This document shows, one piece after another, positions 1-7,160 of a stretch of 45,238 bases of DNA; the stretch's first letter is position 1, and the number at the start of each line of letters is the position of its first letter. The stretch is from JAUWKC01 sp035529895 (GTDB lineage: Bacteria > Planctomycetota > Phycisphaerae > Sedimentisphaerales > Anaerobacaceae): the NCBI GenBank assembly GCA_035529895.1, contig DATKVV010000047.1, positions 1-45,238 of the forward strand. The letters run 5' to 3'. The notes below the pieces were generated by a model that did no database searches, was not told where the DNA came from, and saw only the letters and a list, made by a program, of their open reading frames with translations. The position numbers and the translations under genes are program-made.

Positions 1-65
1 GGCTCGATCTTTTCCCATAATTCGTCTGAAATCCTGTATCTATTCTTTGCTTTCCGTTTTTTCAT
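1..65 (-). CDS. IS5-type transposase, N-terminal fragment cut by the window edge
   Basis: A minus-strand ATG at 65 opens a frame that runs off the left end. The first ~21 residues begin MKKRKAKNRYRISDELW and continue with EKIE, a very basic start followed by the 'ISDELWEKIEP' signature of IS5/IS4-group DDE transposases. Only the N-terminus is present, so the DDE core cannot be checked and it is unknown whether the copy is intact. It would cut and join the ends of its own element. It lies just downstream of, and in the same orientation as, the phage-like cassette. Confidence 0.7.
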   Translation of the reverse strand, partial: MKKRKAKNRYRISDELWEKIE

Positions 66-138
66 CCCTGAATCCTTTCAAAGGCATCATCGCCTTTGAT
101 TATATCGGCCATTCAAGGGTTATTAGGATAGGCTCTTA
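1..138 (-). mobile_element. End of an IS5-family-like insertion sequence
   Basis: Upstream of the partial transposase, the minus strand reads GAGCCTATCCTAATAACC from position 135 inward, resembling the GAGCCT-type terminal repeats of IS5/IS427 elements. A TTA at 136-138 is compatible with the short TNA target duplications of this group. The other end lies outside the window, so the terminal repeat cannot be confirmed by pairing. The boundary is inferred. Confidence 0.5.
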
Positions 139-260
139 GTCTGTTTGCACTTAGTACAGACCTTCGTCTCAACCTTTGGTGCCAAACCCTGCGCCTGTAA
201 TATCTCAGCAAAGCCCATTCAAACACTCTATAAACAACAGGCAACAGCCTGATTATTTTC

Positions 261-285
261 GCACGTCCGGGAATCCCGGACGTGC
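261..285. terminator. Perfect GC-rich hairpin past the end of the capsid cassette
   Basis: GCACGTCCGGGA and TCCCGGACGTGC form a 12-bp perfect stem separated by one base. It lies 29 bp beyond the stop of the last minus-strand cassette gene, where a transcription end would be expected. There is no clear T-run on either side, so it may be a factor-dependent terminator, a 3'-end stabiliser or another palindrome. Confidence 0.4.
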
Positions 286-313
286 GTGCCCTATCATCAA
301 CCCGCTGACTGAG

Positions 314-550
314 TTAGCGTCCAGGTTTTCTCAACGTGTTAGACGTCGGCTCTTGCGCAAGATCAGTCTTGGGGACAGATGCTTTCCTGCCGAGTTCATA
401 CACTACCGCGTCGGCGTCCTCAGGGGGAAGCACTTCCTTATAACAAAGTTTTGGAAGCCGCTGGACAACCTTCTTTGGAAAATCGTAGGTCTCGCCTGGC
501 TTGAATGTCCCCAACGGTCCCCTGTAATCGTTTACTATTTCTATCTTCAT
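314..550 (-). CDS. Small 78-aa protein, last gene of the phage-like cassette
   Basis: I do not recognise this protein. The start is the ATG at 550, preceded by GGAG at good spacing on the minus strand; the open frame extends further upstream, but that part overlaps the tape-measure-like gene and has no ribosome-binding site. The 78 residues begin MKIEIVNDYRGPLGTFKPGE and carry a pattern (GTFKPGETYDFP, then a Lys-rich helix) seen in small phage head or neck proteins and toxin-like beta folds. It has no signal peptide or membrane segment. It follows the tape-measure-like gene by about 20 bp and is probably co-transcribed. Function unknown; a virion role is inferred from position only. Confidence 0.6.
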   Translation of the reverse strand: MKIEIVNDYRGPLGTFKPGETYDFPKKVVQRLPKLCYKEVLPPEDADAVVYELGRKASVPKTDLAQEPTSNTLRKPGR

Positions 551-572
551 TATTGACTCCTTTTTTTTATAC

Positions 573-2306
573 TTATCTGAATGGCGGCCCTCTGTCATCC
601 TGGCCGACAGTAGGGTAATACCGCAAACTGTGGTCATAGGTGACGGTGTAGTTATGATAATTGTTGGTGACTTGCTCAATCTGTTGCTCTGCGAGCCCGG
701 GCGCTGCCGCCTCAGGGGCAGCGACGGCCAATTCGTATTCTGTGGAAAGTTCAGGCTCGACCTTCTCGGCGGCTGCCACCGGCGGCGAAGGTTGTTCTTC
801 GGTAGTCTGTCCAGGGACAGGCTGTTTTTCAGAAGCGCGTCGCTTCTCGCGTCGCTGACGCTCTTTTTCTACTTCCCGCTCGTAAATCTTGTTAATGGCG
901 GCTTCCAACTCTTGTGCTCTTTCTTCAAGTGGCACGTTCTCCCATTCTATCTTGCCTGGCACTGCTACGCGGGTTTGCCTGTACTCTAAAGCGGCGAGCT
1001 CCTGCCGGGTACGCGCTGGAGCTACATTAACCGCCCCGAACAATGCTTTGGCGGCCTGCTCTCTTTGCAGCTCCTCGTTGTCTCCGGCAAGCGCCTTGAT
1101 AGACTCGTATTTTATCCGGTCGCGCCTGCGCAGGTACTCAAGATATACCCTGCCGTACTCCCGAATAATATCTTTCTGCTTTTCTTCTTCCGTCAAGAGC
1201 AGCTCTAATCGTTCGGCCCCGCCAGTGGCCTTTTCCTTGCTTACCTCAACTGTTTCCTTGACGGCCTCTACCCGTTGTTGCTCTTCCTCGGCTGCCGCCG
1301 GCGTGCGGGCGTATTCAAGCGCGCGCCGCGTCTTTTCGGGAAACTCACCCATCAGCCACTCAGTGACATACGTCGCGGCTGTTTCCCCGAACGCCTGGCG
1401 TGCGAATTTGCGGCGCGCCTCCGGCGGCATCTTGAACATCGTCTGACGCGCCCAGTCGAGCCGTGCCTTTTCGGAAGCGGCTATCTCGGCGGCTGCCTTC
1501 ATCTCGAGCGCCCGTTCTTCGGTGAACGCCCTTATGCCGTCCACCAGCGAACTCATGGCCCGGCGCGCCTCCTGTGGTGACTTGCCCGCCAGGGCCTTGC
1601 CGATATTCGTTATTGTTTGCTCCGGCGTCCAGCCCAGGCCGCGAAGCTCCGTTGAATATCGCGTCAGTGCGTTGATAATTTCCGCGTCTCTAAGCCCCGT
1701 CTCGCTTGCGACCGCCGAGACCATGCGCGTTATCTGGCCTTGCCTTTGCGCTGTAGTGACTCGCTCAGCGCCCATCCATCGCACCAGGTCGAGCGTTGCC
1801 TCCTGGCCGTGTAGCTGCCAGTACCCCGCGAGCTGCTCGACCGCCGCTTCATTCATTTCCCGGAAGGTCCGCTTGTATGCCTCCAACAGCTTCTGCGAGG
1901 CCTCCATAGGAAGCCCCGTCTTTGCCTGAAACTGGCGCGCCTGTGCAAGCGCTGCCTGCCTCTGTTCGGGCGTGTATGCCTCGAACGCCTCGAAATAATC
2001 GGCGGACGCCTTTTGCAAACCGGCCAGCTCTCTGACGGCCTCGGATGATGCCCGCTTCATGTCGTTAATGGCCGCCCGTATCTTGCCGATTATCGCTATA
2101 ACGGCGCTGGCAAGCGCCGCCAGGCCCAGCGGACCGACAATGGAACTAAATGCGCTCTTGACCCACTCGGCGCCGCTTACCGCCTGCCTGCCCGCCTGCT
2201 GCGTCGAGTCGCCGATTTTCTCAGCAGAACGCGCCGCCTGGTCGAGCTGCTCTTTGGTCCGCTCGGCCCCGGTGGTCTTTAGATGTATGTTAACGTCTTT
2301 TGCCAT
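573..2306 (-). CDS. Tape-measure-like phage tail protein
   Basis: This 577-aa protein has the architecture of a short tape-measure protein. A helical N-terminus (AKDVNIHLKTTGAERTKEQL) is followed by a hydrophobic alanine/glycine-rich segment around residues 55-80, then a long charged alpha-helical body (about 90-460) rich in Ala, Glu, Arg and Gln, a Pro/Glu-rich low-complexity linker (about 480-540) and a C-terminal tail with VTNNYHNYTVTYDHS. In tailed phages such proteins set tail length. The start is the ATG at 2306 with AAGGTG just upstream. It follows the 148-aa gene by about 20 bp. Unusually, no major tail, tail-assembly or baseplate gene lies beside it, so the assignment rests on composition and company, and a different scaffold-like role is possible. 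Confidence 0.6.
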   Translation of the reverse strand: MAKDVNIHLKTTGAERTKEQLDQAARSAEKIGDSTQQAGRQAVSGAEWVKSAFSSIVGPLGLAALASAVIAIIGKIRAAINDMKRASSEAVRELAGLQKASADYFEAFEAYTPEQRQAALAQARQFQAKTGLPMEASQKLLEAYKRTFREMNEAAVEQLAGYWQLHGQEATLDLVRWMGAERVTTAQRQGQITRMVSAVASETGLRDAEIINALTRYSTELRGLGWTPEQTITNIGKALAGKSPQEARRAMSSLVDGIRAFTEERALEMKAAAEIAASEKARLDWARQTMFKMPPEARRKFARQAFGETAATYVTEWLMGEFPEKTRRALEYARTPAAAEEEQQRVEAVKETVEVSKEKATGGAERLELLLTEEEKQKDIIREYGRVYLEYLRRRDRIKYESIKALAGDNEELQREQAAKALFGAVNVAPARTRQELAALEYRQTRVAVPGKIEWENVPLEERAQELEAAINKIYEREVEKERQRREKRRASEKQPVPGQTTEEQPSPPVAAAEKVEPELSTEYELAVAAPEAAAPGLAEQQIEQVTNNYHNYTVTYDHSLRYYPTVGQDDRGPPFR

Positions 2307-2326
2307 GTCACCTTATACGCGCTGCG

Positions 2327-2773
2327 TCACGCCGTCACCAATTCGGCTAATCCCTGGCCCGCCGCGTCCTTCGGCCCGATTTCGCCCTTGCTGAGAATCA
2401 CAACGATAGCCAGATTTGCGCCTACCGAATCGCCCGCCGTCGGCGCATTTACACGGCCGTACCGTTTGTGCGTCTTGCGCAGGTCGATGTCGATAGCAAA
2501 CAGCTTGTTATCGTCGAGCGCGCCGATTACCGCCGACAGCGCAGCGCCCGTGACGGCAGTATAACCGCCGCCGACCGTGTCGCACTCTTCGACAAATGGC
2601 GGAGTATCCGTATCGGTCGAACCGACAATGACGTCGGTATCGCCCACTACAAAAAGGACCCGCTCGTGGTTCCAGTTTGAACGGTCCCAGTACACATTAT
2701 TGGCGAACGCCCCGGCGTTGACCACTTGCGGCCTGAGGGCGATAACCATTTTCATATCTTGTACTTCAATCAT
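2327..2773 (-). CDS. Putative capsid-associated (decoration-like) protein, 148 aa
   Basis: This protein has no clear family match by eye. It starts at the ATG at 2773 with AAGGAG 7 nt upstream. It is beta-rich and uncharged over much of its length, with an internal glycine/alanine stretch (VGGGYTAVTGAALSAVIG) and a C-terminal part with NLAIVVILSKGEIGPKDA. It has no signal peptide or membrane segment. It sits directly downstream of the major capsid gene, the position usually held by head decoration or head-tail completion proteins. A capsid accessory role is therefore inferred from position, with moderate confidence that it is a real gene and low confidence in function. Confidence 0.6.
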   Translation of the reverse strand: MIEVQDMKMVIALRPQVVNAGAFANNVYWDRSNWNHERVLFVVGDTDVIVGSTDTDTPPFVEECDTVGGGYTAVTGAALSAVIGALDDNKLFAIDIDLRKTHKRYGRVNAPTAGDSVGANLAIVVILSKGEIGPKDAAGQGLAELVTA

Positions 2774-2903
2774 TTTTAAGCTCCTTCTAACTCGCTCTTA
2801 TTGCGTCGCTTCTCTAAATTTGCCGTCTGGCGGTTTTCTGCTCTTAAAAAACGCTCCAGAATGGCCCAGGACTGAAAAACTCCGCCCGGACCGTAGCAAA
2901 ACA

Positions 2904-2942
2904 GGGGGGCGGTTAGAGCGATGCTTTCCGCCGCCCCGCCTG
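2904..2942 (-). terminator. Terminator-like hairpin after the major capsid gene
   Basis: GGGGCGG (2906-2912) pairs with CCGCCCC (2931-2937), and CAGG/CCTG extends the stem past a one-base bulge. On the minus strand the stem is followed by CTGTTTTGC, a short U-rich tail. It lies between the capsid stop (2957) and the 148-aa gene start (2773). It shares the tail CCCCCTGTTTTGC with the hairpin on the other side of the capsid gene. Terminator activity is inferred and would be leaky. Confidence 0.45.
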
Positions 2943-2956
2943 CATATTTTCACTTG

Positions 2957-4126
2957 TTACGTAGCGGCAGTTATCAGCCCGACAATCGGCCCCGGCTCGC
3001 TCGTATCTCCGACGCCGAAGGCGTTAATATCGATGCGCTCGACGCCCCTGATTGCCTTCTGGTTGCTCAGAAACTTCACTTCACCGCTCTGCTCGACAGT
3101 CAGGAGTTTGCGGTCCGCGATATAACAGCCCATTTGCAGGTCGCCGAGCAGGGCGCATATCTGCGAGTTGGCCTCTGTGTACGGCATACAGTGGACAAAC
3201 TCGACCGGATAGCCCAAAAGGAAACGTCCCTTGCGGTCCGACAATATCTCAAAGATGTTCGCCACGCCCGCCGTCTCCGCCAGTGGATACACCACGTTAT
3301 AGTAAAACCGTTTGTGCATATACCACTTGGCGGTGTCGTCACAATCTTCCGGCAGAATCCCCACCACCTCGCGAAAATTGCCGAGGGTAAGCTCGGCATA
3401 AGTGTCGCCGGCGCCAACTACCAAACCCTTAATGCTCGCAATTACAGCGTCCACGTTAAGCAGCGCCTGGCATATCCCCGTCATGCCGAAATAAGTCGCT
3501 GTCCCGTCACCGGCAAAGCCGATTTCGTCCTCTTTCTTTGCCATGCTCCGCGCCATCGACAGGCCGATAATCTCACCCAGCGCGACAATCGAATCCTCGT
3601 CAAGCTCGTTCGACACGGCGGCCAGAGCGACAAAGGTCTTTGGGATCATCTTTACTATATTAAACCCCATGTCACTCGGTGATATCGTTCCCCCTTCGCC
3701 GGGACAATATACGGTCAGGTCGGACTGGACCCTGGGGAAATGCTGCGCAGCGCTGCCTATGGGGACAACCGTGCAATTTCCCCGCAGCTTGCCGTACTTG
3801 CCGAGCTTTTGAATCAATTGTGCGCTCAGTGTCGCATCGACCAGCGCGCCGCCGCCGATGTTCGTACCTTCGGCCATAGCCTTGCGCCCGACCGCCATGA
3901 AAACATACTCGCCAAACTGCCTGGCGTCCTCTTCGGTCCGCCAGAATCGCATGCCTTCCTGGTCGAACGGCGCGTTCCCCGCGATAAGCGCCCTGCCGTA
4001 TTGCCGCAGCATTTTTGTAAGCAGATTTATGCTCTCTTGAAGCTCCTTTTGTTGTTCCTCAAACATGTTCATTCTTTCGCCTGCGGCCTTAAAGCCTGCG
4101 GCGATTTTTTCCTCAGTAACTGGCAT
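2957..4126 (-). CDS. HK97-fold phage major capsid protein
   Basis: This 389-aa protein matches the HK97-type major capsid pattern. A short coiled-coil N-terminus (residues ~5-45, rich in Glu, Lys and Gln) looks like a reduced delta/scaffold region. It is followed by the mature domain, including a TNIGGGALVD stretch, a basic-residue-poor G-loop region, IPKTFVALAAVSNELDEDS, and IGFAGDGTATYFGMTGIC, which resembles the P-domain segment of this family. It would self-assemble into an icosahedral shell after cleavage by the neighbouring protease. The ATG at 4126 has GAGG 7 nt upstream. It is bracketed by two terminator-like hairpins. No terminase or portal gene is in the window. An encapsulin is less likely because a prohead protease accompanies it. 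Confidence 0.85.
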   Translation of the reverse strand: MPVTEEKIAAGFKAAGERMNMFEEQQKELQESINLLTKMLRQYGRALIAGNAPFDQEGMRFWRTEEDARQFGEYVFMAVGRKAMAEGTNIGGGALVDATLSAQLIQKLGKYGKLRGNCTVVPIGSAAQHFPRVQSDLTVYCPGEGGTISPSDMGFNIVKMIPKTFVALAAVSNELDEDSIVALGEIIGLSMARSMAKKEDEIGFAGDGTATYFGMTGICQALLNVDAVIASIKGLVVGAGDTYAELTLGNFREVVGILPEDCDDTAKWYMHKRFYYNVVYPLAETAGVANIFEILSDRKGRFLLGYPVEFVHCMPYTEANSQICALLGDLQMGCYIADRKLLTVEQSGEVKFLSNQKAIRGVERIDINAFGVGDTSEPGPIVGLITAAT

Positions 4127-4164
4127 TATTACACCTCATAAACAGCCGTTGTCGGCTTCCGGCA

Positions 4165-4197
4165 AAACAGGGGGACATCGCCGGTAATATGTCCCCC
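4165..4197 (-). terminator. Terminator-like hairpin between prohead protease and capsid genes
   Basis: GGGGGACAT (4170-4178) and ATGTCCCCC (4189-4197) form a perfect 9-bp stem with a 10-nt loop. On the minus strand it is followed by CTGTTTTGCC. It lies after the protease stop (4325) and before the capsid start (4126), so it could attenuate read-through from the protease or protect a capsid mRNA 5' end. Its tail is nearly identical to that of the hairpin at 2904-2942. Confidence 0.5.
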
Positions 4198-4324
4198 TTT
4201 TGGAGATTTCGCCACGACCCGCAGCGGACCCGCGAGCAGAATAATCGCAGCGTACGGGACGCCCGCAATTATTTATTCCTACGCCAATCCTCATAGCACT
4301 ACACCGAAGCAAAACTGAAAACCA

Positions 4325-5089
4325 TTACATACTGAATCGGCCACCACGGACCAATTCGACAAAATCATATTCGTCATCGTCACCCGCCGCCTTCGAATCA
4401 TAGCCGGGCCGGTCATCATCCCACAGCAGCATCGCATCTCCGAACTCCTCGCGTTTTCTGTCAAAGTCCGGGTCCTCTTCGCGCATCTCCGCGAGCCATT
4501 GTTCATCTTCCCGCTCGCTGCGCTTCGCTGCCACAAAGTCGAGCTTCTTTTGCGCCGACCTCGACAGCGCTTCCGGGCATGACCCCACAGGCACGCATGA
4601 TATTTCTAAAAGTTCCGCCCTCGTGTGACACCATACGCGGGCGTCTTTTACGTTTTTATATTCCCCTTCTTTCGGCATGAAGCCTACGGACAGCGCCCGC
4701 TGAATCTTCTTTGAGTACAGGCCCCAGTACTCGCGGGCGAGCTCGGTCTCCTCGTGAAACTCTATCTCAACCTCAAGCCCGCCCGCCATTATGTTTGCAG
4801 CGGTGACATTGGCTACAACCGGAGAATGTCCGTCGGATAATCTGTGCTGGTGAGAGGCCAGGACAACGGGGTTTCTCATAAAGCCCGGCAGTGATTCGGC
4901 GAACGCCGAAGCCTCTATAATCTCGCCGTCCCGGTCCAAAACCGGCGCAGAGGCCACGGCGGTGATCCTTTTTCGCCCGGCGTCTATGGATTTGACGAGG
5001 GCCTGACACGTCCTTGTGCCAGGCCCCGTCTTTGCGAGAAGTGATTCTTGTCCTTTAACCAGCCCTGCAAAATCGACATCCGTGTCCAT
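4325..5089 (-). CDS. HK97-type prohead maturation protease
   Basis: This 254-aa protein resembles HK97 prohead proteases (peptidase family U35/S78). VASAPVLDRDGEIIEASAFAE matches the N-terminal 'T(P)..DRDGEII...G' signature. It is followed by PVVLASHQHRLSDG with the candidate catalytic His, and by KIQRALSVGFMPKE with the candidate Ser of ALSVGF. The C-terminal ~70 residues are acidic and charged. These enzymes trim the capsid N-terminus during shell maturation. The best start is the ATG at 5089 with AAGGAG 7 nt upstream; a TTG directly before it is less well placed. It is followed by the capsid gene, the standard phage order, but no portal gene precedes it. Confidence 0.85.
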   Translation of the reverse strand: MDTDVDFAGLVKGQESLLAKTGPGTRTCQALVKSIDAGRKRITAVASAPVLDRDGEIIEASAFAESLPGFMRNPVVLASHQHRLSDGHSPVVANVTAANIMAGGLEVEIEFHEETELAREYWGLYSKKIQRALSVGFMPKEGEYKNVKDARVWCHTRAELLEISCVPVGSCPEALSRSAQKKLDFVAAKRSEREDEQWLAEMREEDPDFDRKREEFGDAMLLWDDDRPGYDSKAAGDDDEYDFVELVRGGRFSM

Positions 5090-5100
5090 CAATCGTCTCC

Positions 5101-5535
5101 TTATGACGTAACTTCTGCCGCTTCCTTAAGCTGTTCGGCGATTCCCTCTGCGGTGTCAAGTATGCGCTCGAGCGTCTCGTCATCCCGCGATTCCCCGTCT
5201 CTTGCCGCAAGCCGCGCATCCACAACGTCATGCACGACTGTTTTTAGCGAGTCACAGACCGCCCCTTTCTCGTGCTGCTCAAGTTCGTCCGCCAAAAAGC
5301 TCTTTGCGTCGCGCAGCCCGTCAACTACGTCCGAGGTCAATACGTCCTCGAGCGCAACCAGCGTCTCGACACAGGCAAGCACCAGCCGCCTGTTGTCGAT
5401 GTTCTGTCTCCGCAGCCCCAATGTGAACGCGCGCAGCCGTTCGCTCACATCCTCTACCCGCTCGCTCCTGTTGTTTGTTCCGTCCATGACCGCTACTTCC
5501 TTGTGCTCTTCTCTTTGCGCCTCTGTCTGTTTCAT
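5101..5535 (-). CDS. Unknown acidic helical protein, first gene of the cassette
   Basis: This 144-aa protein is not recognised. The ATG at 5535 has AAAGGGG 6 nt upstream. It is strongly acidic and alpha-helical, with no membrane segment or cysteine cluster beyond two isolated Cys. Composition and position (just before the prohead protease) resemble scaffold or assembly-chaperone proteins or a decayed portal-adjacent gene, but this is only inferred. It ends 11 bp before the protease start, so the two are very likely co-translated. In a normal tailed phage a portal protein would be expected here, and this protein is far too small to be one. Confidence 0.55.
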   Translation of the reverse strand: MKQTEAQREEHKEVAVMDGTNNRSERVEDVSERLRAFTLGLRRQNIDNRRLVLACVETLVALEDVLTSDVVDGLRDAKSFLADELEQHEKGAVCDSLKTVVHDVVDARLAARDGESRDDETLERILDTAEGIAEQLKEAAEVTS

Positions 5536-5552
5536 GTTAGTCCCCTTTCAAC

Positions 5553-5570
5553 TTTCTGCCCGCGCAGAAA
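5553..5570 (-). promoter_or_regulatory. Hairpin directly upstream of the cassette's first ribosome-binding site
   Basis: TTTCTGC (5553-5559) and GCAGAAA (5564-5570) form a perfect 7-bp stem with a 4-nt loop. It is only 4 nt upstream of the AAAGGGG Shine-Dalgarno sequence of the 144-aa gene. It could modulate initiation or stabilise the mRNA. This is structural inference from sequence only. Confidence 0.35.
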
Positions 5571-5573
5571 AAG

Positions 5574-5655
5574 ACTGAACGAGCCTGGAGACTCATGCGG
5601 CCAGACAGAGGCCGTCCGGGCGTTGCCGCGTCGGAAATCTCCAGGCTCGTTCAGT
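5574..5655. repeat. Perfect 18-bp inverted repeat with 46-nt loop in the cassette leader
   Basis: ACTGAACGAGCCTGGAGA at 5574-5591 is exactly repeated as its reverse complement at 5638-5655. The loop contains further short pairing (GCGGC/GCCGC). As RNA it would fold into a long stem immediately upstream of the capsid cassette. As DNA it could be a regulator or recombinase site, or the footprint of a small mobile element. Confidence 0.6.
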
Positions 5656-6508
5656 ACAGTATTTCGAGTCAACGGATTTTGTTCTGTCTGTTCCATGATT
5701 TGTCTATTATACATGAGCGCCTCCGACCTGTCAACTACCTTATGAACTTTTTTTCCCTGCGCGCGGTTTCCTGCTCTTACTTCGGCTAATATATAGCGCA
5801 GACTAAAAAACACAATCCAGCAGCACCCCCTCAGTCTCTTTGCCGGTTCGGGAGCGTTACTCGTGTAAAAATGAAGCTTGAAAAAGATTTTTGCCATTTC
5901 TGAAAATTCTTTTGGCCTCTATGTTAAAATAGGCAAACTGCACAAGATATAGGCTTGTCAAGAAAACCGACAATCGTATCTACAATCGTTTTTCGGTGCA
6001 CACTCAAAAACCGCTCTATCTGCGCACAAATGAGCTTTTTGTTTGATTTATATTTAACGTATTCGTTTGTTGCTTCCGTTTCTAATGCCGCACTGCCGCG
6101 CTTTACTGCCGCGCCTTCGCCTGTTTTTGGCCTCCTTGATTTGCGTATAACCCCTATTTCGCGCTGTTTTAAACGGGTTTAACGCGGTGTGTTAACGCTG
6201 CCTGTTTTTGGCCAACTACGCGGAAGAAATATTATAAGTTTCGATTTTTGGCCAACTTCAACCTGACGGATGTCCCCACTTGCGTTTCTTGACAAAAAAC
6301 CCCCTTTCCAGTCCGCGTTCCCATTTTTTCCCGCCTTGTACCAGGTATTCCCGCGCATGTCCTTTTTTGGCCATCTTCAGTGTGAGTTTACACTCCCGTT
6401 TTTCAAAGGAGTTAGGACGACGCGTGCTTGAAACAAAGTTTTTTCGCCTGCTCCGGTTGATTTTAAGTGGCTTTTTGGTTGCTTGCCAAAGGCCCGCGAC
6501 TGAGAATC

Positions 6509-7036
6509 TTAATACGAGATGACAGTTCTGAGTTTATATCCGGGGAGTTTCTTTCGGCCCGCTAATTCGCCCAGTTCGATAAGAAACGTTATCCCCGCGA
6601 TTTGGCCGCCTATTTTTTCGATAAGTTCGCATGCGGCCGCCATTGTTCCTCCCGTCGCCAGCAGGTCGTCCACCATCAGGACCTTCGCCCTTGTTTGTAT
6701 AGCGTCGCTGTGCACCTGGAGTGTGTCGGCGCCATATTCTAAATCGTACGTGATGCTTTCTGTTCTGGATGGGAGTTTGCCCTTCTTTCTTATAGGCACG
6801 AAACCGGCTCCGAGTTTTTCTGCAACCGCCGCACCGAATATAAACCCCCTGGCTTCCACTGCGGCAACGTACTTTATGCCTGCACCCGTGAAACCTGCGC
6901 ACAAAGCCTCTATCGCTGCCACGAAGGCCTTGGGGTCGCCTAATAACGGGGTTATATCGCGAAACAGAATCCCTTTCCTGGGCCAGTCAGGTATGCTGCG
7001 AATGTACTTTTTCAGGTCAACGGCTTCGGTTGTCAT
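6509..7036 (-). CDS. apt: Adenine phosphoribosyltransferase
   Basis: This enzyme converts adenine plus PRPP to AMP and pyrophosphate (purine salvage, cytosol). The 175 residues match the family length. FRDITPLL (residues ~25-32) and VEARGFIFG (60-68) are hallmark APRT motifs, and VLMVDDLLATGGTM (119-132) is the PRPP-binding loop. The ATG at 7036 is preferred because GGAGGGG lies 6-7 nt upstream; an in-frame ATG at 7051 would place that Shine-Dalgarno inside the gene. It is a single gene, minus strand, upstream of the non-coding leader of the capsid cassette and downstream of a sigma factor gene. Confidence 0.95.
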   Translation of the reverse strand: MTTEAVDLKKYIRSIPDWPRKGILFRDITPLLGDPKAFVAAIEALCAGFTGAGIKYVAAVEARGFIFGAAVAEKLGAGFVPIRKKGKLPSRTESITYDLEYGADTLQVHSDAIQTRAKVLMVDDLLATGGTMAAACELIEKIGGQIAGITFLIELGELAGRKKLPGYKLRTVISY

Positions 7037-7160
7037 TTGTGTCCCCTCCATGGCTTACGCCAAAAACTGTTTAGACACACTTTCTCTTATCACTACCGAT
7101 TTATTATTACTGTGCGACCGAAGAAATGCAAGCTTTTGCCGACTTAATCGCCGGCTTCAA

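Larger units (their letters stand above)
5536..6508. other. Long gene-poor leader of the capsid cassette
   Basis: I see no convincing gene in these ~970 bp. The region is AT-richer than its surroundings. It holds a perfect 18-bp inverted repeat (5574-5591/5638-5655), a hairpin next to the ribosome-binding site (5553-5570), and five (T)TTTGGCC motifs at about 5910, 6124, 6204, 6245 and 6363. Two weak minus-strand frames deserve mention: a 38-codon ORF at 6258-6374 starting MAKKGHARE, and an 85-codon stop-free stretch at 5924-6178 with coding-like content but no ATG. Both may be remnants of deleted phage genes. Confidence 0.5.

Noticed and set aside
2957..4126. Encapsulin rather than phage capsid
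   Set aside because: The adjacent prohead protease, the N-terminal helical region and the tape-measure-like neighbour point to a phage-type capsid, and no cargo enzyme with a targeting tail is present.
5532..5897. A 121-codon minus-strand frame across the leader inverted repeat
   Set aside because: Its second half translates the 18-bp inverted repeat twice and overlaps the Shine-Dalgarno of the 144-aa gene. There is no ribosome-binding site, so I treat it as leader, not as a gene.
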